Shown here: in pieces, positions 1 to 7,847 of the stretch
Numbering within the stretch: the first letter of the stretch is position 1
Layout of the letters: each line of letters opens with the position of its first letter
From: Bacteroidales bacterium
GTDB taxonomy: Bacteria > Bacteroidota > Bacteroidia > Bacteroidales > VadinHA17
NCBI GenBank assembly: GCA_016936695.1
Contig: JAFGXK010000244.1
Location: 1-24,141, forward strand
DNA: 24,141 bases
Reading direction: 5' to 3'
The notes under the pieces: model-generated
The model's input: only the letters and a program-made list of their open reading frames with translations
Told to the model about the DNA's origin: nothing
Databases searched by the model: none
Position numbers and translations under genes: made by a program

Positions 1-1146
1 GTCGAGGTCAGACAGGACCTTCTCGACAGTCCTGTTCAACTGCTCCTCATTGTAGTCGCCGAAACACAGCCTGGCATTGAAATACATGTTCTGGTAAACT
101 GTCAGCTCTTCAATGAGCATGTCGTCCTGGGGGACGAAACCGATAAGCCCGGAAAGGTTTTCTGCCTCGCTGTTGAGATCATATCCGTTGATTAGGATAT
201 TTCCTGATGTGGGTTTGGTTTTCCCGTGAAGAAGGTTCAGCATGGTAGTCTTTCCGACGCCGCTTCCTCCCATCAGCCCGACAAGATTGCCCGACTCGAT
301 GTGAAAATTCATTTTTCTTACACCGTTGTCGGAATTCTTGAACAGGAATTCAATTTCCTTTCCCTCAAAAACTATTTTCTCAGGGAATTTCCTGGAAACG
401 AACTTCTTGAAAATCCGGGAATAGTAAATAGGTTCAATCCCCTGACCTTTTATGTTCACTCCTCTTTCGAGCAAATAGGGTCTGCAGGCTATAATATCCC
501 TTCCCTTGAAGTAAAGAGTCAGCGATCCGTCGTAAGTAAAGATAAGCGATCCGGTGCTTTCGATATGAAGAAAAAACATATGCCCCTTGAATCCCTTTAC
601 CCTGATATGCCTCCAGCTATCGTAGTTCTTAAAGGAATTGGCCCATAATTTCGGATTTTCATTTTCTATTACCAGCAAGCAGTCGGGAGTGACCTCATCA
701 TAAGTCCTGCCTATCATGAATGCAACTGCATTCTCGTATTCCTTCTTTGAGATATTGAAGGTGCGGGAGACAATATCGACAATAGTTTTTTCCTGTTCGG
801 ATATGGTTCCATCCTCGAATGCGAACTCCAGAAGCTGAAGAAATACAACCATCCTTTCCTCAAGGAACAAGCCCTTCTTTATCTGACGGCAGATATTGGT
901 TATCTGGAAAGTTATAAGGGAGTCTTCATCTGACAATTCGGTCTTGTCGACGGTTTTGAGTTCATTTGAATAAAACTCGAGGTTATTTTCAAAAAGGGAA
1001 TAATACTCCTCTTCCAGTTCCCTGTTAAGATATCTCCTGAGGTAACTTCGGAGAATCTTTTTGCCTCTGGAGGAGATCCCTCCGGGATTGACGGTGGAAA
1101 CAATGGCAAAGATATGTATCAGAGCCAGGAGTACAGATTCCCTCAT
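1..1146 (-). CDS. ABC-type ATPase fused to a TerB-like N-terminal region (partial, C-terminus beyond left edge)
   Basis: Reading leftward from an ATG at 1146, 382 codons stay open to base 1, so the 3' end lies outside the window. The N-terminus begins MRESVLLALIHIFAIV and is followed by a helical, acidic region (roughly residues 45-130) that resembles TerB/tellurite-resistance-like domains. A beta-rich linker follows, then an ABC ATPase with Walker A GGSGVGKTT at residues 293-301 and a Q-loop (PQDD) at 339-342. The ABC signature, Walker B and any membrane part would be further left. I recall similar large Bacteroidota proteins in which this arrangement continues into an ABCG-type permease domain, but that part is inference. 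The gene follows the lipoprotein gene on the same strand. Its start lies about 15 nt after a strong terminator hairpin, and I see no promoter box between them. Substrate unknown. Confidence 0.85.
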   Translation of the reverse strand, partial: MRESVLLALIHIFAIVSTVNPGGISSRGKKILRSYLRRYLNRELEEEYYSLFENNLEFYSNELKTVDKTELSDEDSLITFQITNICRQIKKGLFLEERMVVFLQLLEFAFEDGTISEQEKTIVDIVSRTFNISKKEYENAVAFMIGRTYDEVTPDCLLVIENENPKLWANSFKNYDSWRHIRVKGFKGHMFFLHIESTGSLIFTYDGSLTLYFKGRDIIACRPYLLERGVNIKGQGIEPIYYSRIFKKFVSRKFPEKIVFEGKEIEFLFKNSDNGVRKMNFHIESGNLVGLMGGSGVGKTTMLNLLHGKTKPTSGNILINGYDLNSEAENLSGLIGFVPQDDMLIEELTVYQNMYFNARLCFGDYNEEQLNRTVEKVLSDLD

Positions 1147-1160
1147 AAAAAATTGCTATC

Positions 1161-1194
1161 AAAAAAAGACCGCAAAATGAATCCATTTGCGGTC
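1161..1194 (-). terminator. Rho-independent terminator after the lipoprotein gene
   Basis: Perfect 9-bp inverted repeat GACCGCAAA (1168-1176) / TTTGCGGTC (1186-1194) with a 9-nt loop. Read on the minus strand it is followed directly by seven T (1161-1167). It lies 20 nt past the lipoprotein stop codon and only about 15 nt before the ABC start codon. Confidence 0.85.
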
Positions 1195-1214
1195 ATTATG
1201 GTATGCTGGAATAA

Positions 1215-2039
1215 TTAAATTATTTGACTTCTTATTGTTTCTATGGCGTTGGTTATATCGATGATATTCTGGTTAGTAAGGCTTGTAGTAAGTCCTTCAT
1301 AGACCTTCCTTATAGGTTCCAGCTTGTCGACGAATTCCTTAACGTTCTGATCGGTTAAATATGGTTCGGTAATTTCGAGGAACAGGTCGAATGATTCCTT
1401 CTGCTCAATAAGGACCCTTGAAATGCCTGCAACCTGATATGCAGCTTCAGAAACGTGTGTCGTAAGATACATTCCTTCGACCCATGCGCCGCCGACAACA
1501 AGAAGGGCAAGTCCCTGCTGGTCATTCTGGCTTAGGTAGGCATATGTTTTGTCAAAGGCTTCGGTAAGGATGCTTACCAGTTCCTCCTTCTGGTCCTGAT
1601 TCTTGCGGATCCTGTCATAAAGATTCTCATCATAGATCTGCGACATGTTCAACTCATTCGCCAGCGACCTGATGGCATCGAGGTAGTTAAGTACCTCCTG
1701 CTGCATGTTGTACAAAGTAGCATAGCTCAGATCGGCCCCGAAAACTCCCATATTTATCGCTTTTCCCGAACTGGTCAGATATTTCCTGGCATTGGCGACA
1801 GGATTTGCTATACCCATAATATATCCGACTTCAAGTTCTGAAAGCATCTTGATAACTTCAGCCGAAGTCGGCAGAGGATAGACATTTTTTTCAATCTCCT
1901 GTTCCAGCATCTGAACCTGTTCTATTTCCTGATCCTTCTCACTGGGTTTTGCCTTCTCAGCCTTGTTTTTACACGAATTCAGTCCACTGAATGACAAGAT
2001 CAGCATAGGGATAATGATAACAGCTATAGCCTTTTTCAT
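1215..2039 (-). CDS. Putative lipoprotein of unknown function
   Basis: 274 residues from the ATG at 2039. An in-frame ATG 14 codons upstream was rejected because the inner one opens directly into a signal peptide: MKK, a hydrophobic stretch at residues 4-17, then a lipobox LNSC with the lipidated Cys at residue 23. The mature part starts with a charged linker rich in K and E. It continues as an apparently all-helical protein with no transmembrane segments and no cysteine ligands or catalytic motif that I can name. I do not recognise the family beyond resemblance to conserved hypothetical Bacteroidota lipoproteins. The residue after Cys23 is Lys, followed by N-K-A-E, which leaves open whether it stays in the periplasm or reaches the surface. 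A clear terminator follows at 1161-1194, so it is probably a single-gene transcript with some read-through into the ABC gene. Confidence 0.8.
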   Translation of the reverse strand: MKKAIAVIIIPMLILSFSGLNSCKNKAEKAKPSEKDQEIEQVQMLEQEIEKNVYPLPTSAEVIKMLSELEVGYIMGIANPVANARKYLTSSGKAINMGVFGADLSYATLYNMQQEVLNYLDAIRSLANELNMSQIYDENLYDRIRKNQDQKEELVSILTEAFDKTYAYLSQNDQQGLALLVVGGAWVEGMYLTTHVSEAAYQVAGISRVLIEQKESFDLFLEITEPYLTDQNVKEFVDKLEPIRKVYEGLTTSLTNQNIIDITNAIETIRSQII

Positions 2040-2245
2040 TGTGATAGGTTTAAAGTTAAAATCTACTCTGAAAGCGATCATAAAAATAGTAAATAATATT
2101 AAAATACGCCTACCGCTACAATCTATTTTACAAATTCATTCACTTAAACATCATTCGATCACCGGAATTAAGTTTTCCGCTTTGTCCTCTATTGCAGGAA
2201 TCAGAGAGACGGATATATTACCGGACGGGTAAAGGCTATTTTAAT

Positions 2246-2253
2246 TATCTTTG
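2246..2253 (+). promoter_or_regulatory. Bacteroidota -7 box (TATCTTTG) for the patB-carA operon
   Basis: Exact match to TAnnTTTG, 25 nt before the aminotransferase ATG, predicting a leader of about 20 nt. No TTTG -33 element is seen at the usual distance. Confidence 0.6.
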
Positions 2254-2278
2254 AGCCCCTGAAACATATTCATTTCAG

Positions 2279-3454
2279 ATGAATTGGAATTTTGATGAAG
2301 AGGTCGCAAGGGAAAGGACCAACTGCGTGAAATTTGACCTCAGAAAGAATGTTTTTGGATCCGCCGATGTCATTCCGATGTGGGTTGCCGACATGGATTT
2401 CAGGACTCCTGATTTCATAATAAACGCCCTCAGGGAGAGGCTCAGCCATGAGGTGATGGGCTACACCTTTCATCCACGTGAATATTTTACCTCGATAGCG
2501 GAATGGCTTCGCACCATGCATGGATGGGAGGTAAGCGAGGACTGGATCTGCTTCTGTCCGGGAATAGTGCCTGCCCTTAACCTGTGTACTCTTGCGTATA
2601 CCCGTCCCGGCGACTCAATAGTCATCCAGCCTCCGGTTTACACTCCATTCTTTGATGCAGTCGAGAATCACGGCAGGAACCTCATCCTTAACCAGCTTGT
2701 GTTCAGCGAGGGCAAATGGCGGATGGACCTTGATTCGCTTCGCAGAATTATTACCCCGGAAACAAGGATGATTATCCTTTCCAATCCGCACAACCCGGTC
2801 GGAAGGTCGTGGGATACTGAAGAACTCAGGGAATTGGCTGGGATATGCATTGAAAACCATATACTTATCCTGTCGGATGAGATCCACTGCGACCTTGTCC
2901 TTCCTGGGTACAAACACACTCCGGTTGCAAAGCTCTCCTCCCCGATATCTGCAATAACAGTAACATGCCTTGCTCCAAGCAAGACGTTCAATGTGGCAGG
3001 TCTTTCGACATCTTCCGTGGTCATCTCCAATCCTGTTCTCCGGAAATACTTCAAGTCGAAAATAGATCATCTTCATATCGGAAACGGAAATATATTCGGA
3101 ACCGTATCGTCCGTAGCCGCCTATTCGGAAGGCCGGGAATGGCTTTCCAAACTGCTGGAATATATAGATGGTAATGTCAGCAGTGTGATGGACTACTGCA
3201 GGGAATTCATACCCGAAATCATTCCATTCCGGCCGGAGGCCACTTACATGATCTGGCTCGATTGCAGAAAGCTAGGCATGACCGGGAAGGAACTGAATGA
3301 GTTTTTCGTCAGCAAGGCAGGGGTAGGGCTGAATGAAGGTTCAGCCTTCGGACACGGAGGAGAAGGTTTCATGAGAATGAACCTGGGAACCACCCGGCTC
3401 AGGATAACGAAGGCGATGGAGCAGATACGCAAAGCAGTTGAATCTATAAGATAA
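2279..3454 (+). CDS. patB: MalY/PatB-type PLP-dependent aminotransferase (probable C-S beta-lyase)
   Basis: 391 residues, the usual length for fold-type I MalY/PatB proteins. The N-terminus has the family pattern (MNWNFDEE, then IPMWVADMDF near residue 40). Further hallmarks are NPHNPVG near 176-182, SDEIHCDL near 200, and the Schiff-base lysine K235 in the context APSKTFNVAGL. The C-terminal RMNLGTTRLRI fits the substrate-carboxylate arginine region. Family members cleave cystathionine or cysteine to pyruvate, ammonia and a thiol; some act instead as aminotransferases, so the exact substrate is not settled. A TATCTTTG promoter box precedes it and carA starts 11 nt after its stop, so the two are probably cotranscribed. 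An inverted repeat (ATTCAT/ATGAAT) spans the start codon. Confidence 0.9.
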   Translation: MNWNFDEEVARERTNCVKFDLRKNVFGSADVIPMWVADMDFRTPDFIINALRERLSHEVMGYTFHPREYFTSIAEWLRTMHGWEVSEDWICFCPGIVPALNLCTLAYTRPGDSIVIQPPVYTPFFDAVENHGRNLILNQLVFSEGKWRMDLDSLRRIITPETRMIILSNPHNPVGRSWDTEELRELAGICIENHILILSDEIHCDLVLPGYKHTPVAKLSSPISAITVTCLAPSKTFNVAGLSTSSVVISNPVLRKYFKSKIDHLHIGNGNIFGTVSSVAAYSEGREWLSKLLEYIDGNVSSVMDYCREFIPEIIPFRPEATYMIWLDCRKLGMTGKELNEFFVSKAGVGLNEGSAFGHGGEGFMRMNLGTTRLRITKAMEQIRKAVESIR

Positions 3455-3465
3455 GCTTAAGTCAG

Positions 3466-4548
3466 ATGAAAAACAGGATAAGAATAAAACTCACACTGGA
3501 GGATGGTACCATATTTCATGGATGGTCGTTCGGAGCGCCTGTTGCGGCAGCCGGCGAGGTTGTATTCAACACGGCCATGACAGGTTATCCGGAAAGCCTC
3601 ACCGACCCCTCGTACAAAGGGCAGATACTTTGCCTGACCTATCCGCTTGTTGGCAATTATGGTGCACCAGCATTAAGCGAGGAAAATAACCTTTATAGTT
3701 TTTATGAATCCTCATCAATCCATATCTCAGGGCTGATAGTATCTGATTACTCATCGGATTACAGTCACTGGAATGCTAACGAGAGCCTGGGCGACTGGCT
3801 TGGGCGGAATAATATTCCCGGAGTTTACGGCATCGACACCAGGGCGCTTACAAAAAGGATAAGGGAAAAAGGGGTGATGCTGGGGAAACTGGAACCTGAA
3901 GGTGCCGTGACAGACTTTTACGATCCCAACAAGACCAACCTGGTAGCCGGGGTGAGCACCAGGGAGATAAAGAGATATGGTTCGGGAAAATACAGGATAA
4001 TGCTTGTCGACTGCGGAGTCAAGTATAATATAATAAGGAATCTTCTGAAAAGGGATACCACAATTATCAGGGTACCCTGGGATTATAATTACAGCAAGGA
4101 AGAATACGACGGGCTTTTCCTTACAAACGGTCCGGGCGATCCCAAAATGTGCTCCACAACAATTGAACACATAGCTTGTTCATTTTCAGGCACAAAGCCA
4201 ATTTTCGGGATTTGCCTTGGCAACCAGCTGATGGCGCTCGCCTCGGGAGCCGATACCTATAAACTTAAATACGGACACAGAAGTCATAACCAGCCGGTGA
4301 TCAGGGCAGGCACGGAAAAAGCCTACATCACTTCACAGAATCACGGTTATGCAGTCGATAATGAAACCCTTCCGGCCGACTGGGAACCTCTCTTTATCAA
4401 TCTGAACGACAACACCAATGAAGGTATGCGTCACAGGACAAAGCCGTTTTTCTCAACTCAGTTCCATCCTGAGGCGTCAGGCGGACCGACCGACACTGAT
4501 TTCCTGTTTGATGAATTCATTGAAAACATCAGGCTCTCTATGCAATAG
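3466..4548 (+). CDS. carA: Carbamoyl-phosphate synthase small (glutaminase) subunit
   Basis: 360 residues. The N-terminal half is the CarA-specific domain (LEDGTIFHGWSFGA, then GEVVFNTAMTGYPESL). The C-terminal half is a class I glutamine amidotransferase with FLTNGPGDP, the nucleophile C250 in FGICLGNQ, and H334 and E336 in FHPEASGGP, so the catalytic triad is intact. It hydrolyses glutamine and passes ammonia to CarB to make carbamoyl phosphate for arginine and pyrimidines. Phrases such as CGVKYNIIRNL look closer to the eukaryotic CAD/CPS type than to E. coli; this is an impression, not a measured result. It follows patB by 11 nt. Its partner carB lies 3.3 kb away, on the other side of the opposing argR-argG-argH operon. 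The gene ends 56 nt from the end of argH, and no convincing terminator is visible in that gap. Confidence 0.97.
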   Translation: MKNRIRIKLTLEDGTIFHGWSFGAPVAAAGEVVFNTAMTGYPESLTDPSYKGQILCLTYPLVGNYGAPALSEENNLYSFYESSSIHISGLIVSDYSSDYSHWNANESLGDWLGRNNIPGVYGIDTRALTKRIREKGVMLGKLEPEGAVTDFYDPNKTNLVAGVSTREIKRYGSGKYRIMLVDCGVKYNIIRNLLKRDTTIIRVPWDYNYSKEEYDGLFLTNGPGDPKMCSTTIEHIACSFSGTKPIFGICLGNQLMALASGADTYKLKYGHRSHNQPVIRAGTEKAYITSQNHGYAVDNETLPADWEPLFINLNDNTNEGMRHRTKPFFSTQFHPEASGGPTDTDFLFDEFIENIRLSMQ

Positions 4549-4604
4549 AACATGCACCATGGCAATGTGCGTCTGCATTGATCGGGCAGCTGATACCCTT
4601 CCGT

Positions 4605-5942
4605 TTATTTCAATTTTAACATCGCTGCAATAAGTTCTCCTGATTGTAATGAGTTAAAGCATTTCATCCTTTCCAGGAATAACTTCCCCACTTCTTCGTT
4701 GCAAAGATTTCCGATACTGCCTTCATGGATATATTCAGACAAGGATGTAATCTCAAATACCTTCTTCCCTATCATTGATGAAACTGCTTTATAAGCATCG
4801 CGGAAAGGGACACCCTCCTTGACAAGCCTGTTGGCTTCCTCCGTGCTGTAAATCTGATTATATAGAGGATTACCGGCAATGTTGTCATTTATCTTAATGT
4901 TTTCAAGCATCACTGCAGCCATGTCAATACATTCGTTGATCTCGGAAAATGCATTGAATATCAATTGCTTCAACAACTGAAGGTCCCTGTTGTATCCCGA
5001 TGGCAACCCTGTGACAAGCATGGAAACCTGAGCGGGGAGCGACTGGAGGATATGTGTTCTGCCCCTGATAAGTTCAAAAGCATCCGGATTTCTCTTCTGG
5101 GGCATTATGCTCGATCCGGTAATGAATTCGTCGGGAAAATCGACAAACCTGAACTCTGCCGTCATAAAAAGACAAACTTCATCAGAGAATCTGGCAAGAG
5201 TCTGAGCTGCTGAAGCAATTGCTGATGCAACTGCGAGCTCGGCCTTGCCCCGGCTGAGGCTGGCATAAGCGGAGTTATAAAGCAGACTGCTGAACTCAAG
5301 AAGTTCCGTAGTGAGTTTTCTGTCGATCGGCAGTGATGTTCCGTAACCCGCACCCGTTCCGAGTGGATTGCGGTCAATTACAGCCCTGGCCGACCCGAGG
5401 ATAAGAAGGTCGTCAGCAAGTGCCTCAGCCCAGGAGCCGAACCAGAGTCCGAATGACGACACCATTGCCGGTTGCATGTGGGTATAACCCGGGATCAGTT
5501 TATCCTTGTGCTGTTCGCTGAGCTCCTGAAGTTTATTGAACAATCGCTCGAGATTCATGGCAAGGGCATCGATCGCATTTCGGGTCCACAGCCTCAGGTC
5601 GACCAGCACCTGGTCGTTCCTCGACCTGCCGGTATGTATCTTTTTACCGGTATCGCCGATCAGATCGGTAAGCTCCTTTTCAACCTGCGAATGAATATCC
5701 TCAACGCCCTCCTCTATTATGAGATCTCCTTTCACGGCTTTTTCGTAGAGTGCCGCAAGTCCCCTTAGAAGTTCATCCTTTTCTGCCGTTGTTATCAGGC
5801 CTGTTTTGCCAAGCATGATCGAGTGAGCCATCGATCCGGCAATATCCCAGTCAGCAAGACGCAGATCCGCAGTCCTGTCGCCAGCCGAGGTGAATTCTAT
5901 CACCCTTGGATCGGGAACAGCGTCTTTTTTCCAGAGTTTCAT
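4605..5942 (-). CDS. argH: Argininosuccinate lyase
   Basis: 445 residues. It cleaves argininosuccinate to arginine and fumarate, the last step of arginine synthesis. The fumarase/aspartase superfamily signature GSSIMPQKRNPD lies at residues 276-287, with the catalytic serine at 277 or 278. HTGRSRNDQ near residues 102-110 and GYTHMQPA near 151-158 are the other two conserved substrate-binding regions, the latter with the catalytic histidine. Start ATG at 5942. It is the last gene of the argR-argG-argH operon and follows argG by 37 nt. Nothing is missing or truncated. Confidence 0.97.
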   Translation of the reverse strand: MKLWKKDAVPDPRVIEFTSAGDRTADLRLADWDIAGSMAHSIMLGKTGLITTAEKDELLRGLAALYEKAVKGDLIIEEGVEDIHSQVEKELTDLIGDTGKKIHTGRSRNDQVLVDLRLWTRNAIDALAMNLERLFNKLQELSEQHKDKLIPGYTHMQPAMVSSFGLWFGSWAEALADDLLILGSARAVIDRNPLGTGAGYGTSLPIDRKLTTELLEFSSLLYNSAYASLSRGKAELAVASAIASAAQTLARFSDEVCLFMTAEFRFVDFPDEFITGSSIMPQKRNPDAFELIRGRTHILQSLPAQVSMLVTGLPSGYNRDLQLLKQLIFNAFSEINECIDMAAVMLENIKINDNIAGNPLYNQIYSTEEANRLVKEGVPFRDAYKAVSSMIGKKVFEITSLSEYIHEGSIGNLCNEEVGKLFLERMKCFNSLQSGELIAAMLKLK

Positions 5943-5979
5943 CTTTTAAGATAATTAACTCGGTTAACTTATTCCTGTA

Positions 5980-7212
5980 TCAGTGTTTTTTGCTTGCTTC
6001 AATTATAGCGCGGTGGGCCATAAGCCTTATAGCATTGATCCTTATGAAACCCTTGCTGTCAGTCTGGTCGAAGCCTCCTTCGATATCCATGCTCGAGAGT
6101 TCCTTGTTATAGAGCGACGAAGGGGATTCTCTTCCTTCGATTATAACATTGCCCTTGTACAGGCAGAGATGAACGCTTCCGTCAATAAGCTCCTGGCTCT
6201 TCTCGATTGCAGCCATGAGAAAATCCATTTCGGGACTGAACCAGAATCCGTAATAGATCAGTTCCGCGAACTTTGGTGTCAGCATATTCCTCAGTCTCAT
6301 CACCTCCCTGTCCATGGCCACCCCTTCCAGGTCCATGTGTGCAATGTGGAGCACAGTTGCTGCCGGAGTCTCATAAACACCCCTCGATTTAATACCTACA
6401 AAGCGGTTTTCGACCATGTCGAGCAGGCCGATTCCGTTAAGGCCTGCAAGTTCATTAAGATATACATACATCTGGTAGGGGTCTTCCTTTATGGTTCCGT
6501 CCTCCTTATTTATAAGCTTTACCGGAACACCGTTCTTAAAATGGATTGCCAGCCTGGTCTCCTTGTCGGGTGCATCCTGCGGCATCACCATTTTCTCGAG
6601 AATACTTTTCCGGGCAGTATACATCGGATCCTCCAGAATACCTGCCTCATGGCTGATATGCATCAGGTTGTCATCCTCACTGTAGGGTTTATCGATACTG
6701 GCTTTTACGGGAATATTTTTCTCAGCGGCATATTTAAGGAGATCAGTCCGGCCCTTGAATTTTTCAAGGAATTCCCTGTCTTTCCAGGGAGCAATCACTT
6801 TAATATCCGGTTTCAGGGCATAATAGCAAAGTTCAAATCTGACCTGGTCGTTCCCTTTTCCGGTGGCGCCATGTGCAACGCAATTTGCACCCTCGCTGAC
6901 AGCGGCTTCAATCTGTTTCATTGCAATCAGTGGTCTTGCAAGAGCTGTACCGAGGAGGTACCTTCCTTCATATACTGCATTCCCCATTATTGCCTTTAAA
7001 ACGTAGTTCTCAACAAATTCCTTCTTAAGGTCGGCAATTATGACCTTTGAAGCGCCCAGGATAAGGGCTTTCTTCCTGCATTCCTCAAAATTATCAGCCT
7101 GGCCCACGTCGGCAACAAATGCAATAACCTCATAATCCTTCTCTATCAACCACTTCAGGATAACCGAAGTATCCAGGCCGCCGCTGTATGCAAGCACAAC
7201 TTTCTCTTTCAT
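5980..7212 (-). CDS. argG: Argininosuccinate synthase
   Basis: 410 residues, close to the common ~400-residue type rather than the longer E. coli type. It joins citrulline and aspartate using ATP. The N-terminal PP-loop SGGLDTS lies at residues 10-16, followed by the family motifs GQADNFEE, HGATGKGNDQVRFE and SRGVYETPAA. Start ATG at 7212. It follows argR by 27 nt and precedes argH by 37 nt, so transcription should start at the argR promoter under the operator described at 7749-7787. A 338-codon open frame on the opposite strand inside this gene is a coding shadow. Confidence 0.97.
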   Translation of the reverse strand: MKEKVVLAYSGGLDTSVILKWLIEKDYEVIAFVADVGQADNFEECRKKALILGASKVIIADLKKEFVENYVLKAIMGNAVYEGRYLLGTALARPLIAMKQIEAAVSEGANCVAHGATGKGNDQVRFELCYYALKPDIKVIAPWKDREFLEKFKGRTDLLKYAAEKNIPVKASIDKPYSEDDNLMHISHEAGILEDPMYTARKSILEKMVMPQDAPDKETRLAIHFKNGVPVKLINKEDGTIKEDPYQMYVYLNELAGLNGIGLLDMVENRFVGIKSRGVYETPAATVLHIAHMDLEGVAMDREVMRLRNMLTPKFAELIYYGFWFSPEMDFLMAAIEKSQELIDGSVHLCLYKGNVIIEGRESPSSLYNKELSSMDIEGGFDQTDSKGFIRINAIRLMAHRAIIEASKKH

Positions 7213-7239
7213 CGTTCTGTTTCTATTAGGTACTTTAAT

Positions 7240-7755
7240 TTAAATATTGAATTTTCTTTTGGGATTGACTTCCGGAGTTTGCGGCCTGATATTGCCATGG
7301 AGCCCCGGCATTATCAGCTCAAGGCAGTTATGAAGCTGTTTCAGGCTGATACCGTTTCTCGGAATAACCAGAATTGTATCATCCCCGGCTATAGTCCCGG
7401 CAATTTCATATCTGCGTGAATTATCAATAAAATATGCAGTTGCATTTGCATGTCCGGGTATCGTGCGAATAACCATCAGTCCTTTTGCCTCAACAATTTC
7501 ACTGATAACCGTTAACATGTTCATCCGCGAACCAGATTCTCCCTGCGAGGGATTTGAACTGGTAAGTGAATACCTGTAAGCTCCTTCACCGTCGGGTATC
7601 CTGCTGACGCCCAGCTGCCGAAGGTCGCGCGACAATGTGGCCTGGGTGCAGATTAACCCGTTCCCTTTCAATTTCTTAAGTAAGGCTTCCTGGGAGGAGA
7701 TTTTCTCCCCGGCTATAATTTTTTCAATCGCCAGGAGCCTTAATGTTTTCTGCAT
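7240..7755 (-). CDS. argR: Arginine repressor ArgR
   Basis: 171 residues from the ATG at 7755. The frame stays open to a TTG at 7776, but that codon overlaps the -7 promoter box (7774-7781), upstream of any likely transcript start. The protein has the two-domain ArgR layout. The N-terminal winged helix has the recognition region TQATLSRDL at residues 37-45. The C-terminal hexamerisation and arginine-binding domain has IAGDDTILV at 122-130, where the two aspartates (D125, D126) match those that hold arginine in known ArgR proteins. It heads the argR-argG-argH operon, and the palindromes over its own promoter point to self-regulation. A basic tail (PKRKFN) extends past the usual end of the fold. 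Confidence 0.95.
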   Translation of the reverse strand: MQKTLRLLAIEKIIAGEKISSQEALLKKLKGNGLICTQATLSRDLRQLGVSRIPDGEGAYRYSLTSSNPSQGESGSRMNMLTVISEIVEAKGLMVIRTIPGHANATAYFIDNSRRYEIAGTIAGDDTILVIPRNGISLKQLHNCLELIMPGLHGNIRPQTPEVNPKRKFNI

Positions 7756-7787
7756 ATTTATGCAATTTTTTTGCAAATATATACATA
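7749..7787. promoter_or_regulatory. Putative tandem ARG-box operator at argR
   Basis: Two palindromic cores sit in tandem: TGCATATTTATGCA (7751-7764, 6-bp arms) and TGCAAATATATACA (7772-7785, imperfect). Their centres are exactly 21 bp apart, as for two 18-bp ARG boxes separated by 3 bp. The four half-sites (TGCA at 7751, 7761 and 7772, TACA at 7782) are spaced 10, 11 and 10 bp. The right box covers the argR -7 element and the left box covers the argR start codon. The assignment to ArgR is inferred from position and spacing. Confidence 0.65.
7774..7781 (-). promoter_or_regulatory. -7 box (TATATTTG) for argR-argG-argH
   Basis: Read on the minus strand it is TATATTTG, an exact TAnnTTTG. It predicts a start of transcription near 7767 and a leader of about 12 nt before the ATG at 7755. 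It lies inside the right-hand ARG-like box. No -33 TTTG is visible. Confidence 0.65.
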
Positions 7788-7822
7788 TTTTTTATTCTGA
7801 GATCATATTTGGAAATTTGTTA

Positions 7823-7830
7823 TATTTTTG
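7823..7830 (+). promoter_or_regulatory. -7 box (TATTTTTG) for carB
   Basis: Exact TAnnTTTG match ending 17 nt before the carB ATG at 7848. It diverges from the argR promoter about 45 bp away, so ArgR bound at 7749-7787 could in principle affect both. Confidence 0.55.
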
Positions 7831-7847
7831 TTGCCTAAAATGCGCCA

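Noticed and set aside
226..648. 140-codon plus-strand open frame
   Set aside because: Lies antisense within the partial ABC gene, whose Walker A and Q-loop are clear on the minus strand.
4549..4604. Possible hairpin (CAATG/CATTG) between carA and argH
   Set aside because: Only 5 bp, no T-run on either strand; too weak to call a terminator.
5983..6999. 338-codon plus-strand open frame inside argG
   Set aside because: Coding shadow of argG: no recognisable domain, no promoter or start site of its own, and argG is intact on the other strand.
7433..7452. Cluster of three TGCA tetramers inside argR
   Set aside because: Spacings of 6 bp do not match the helical phasing of the operator, and the bases encode the conserved ArgR core (NATAYF), so they are explained by coding.
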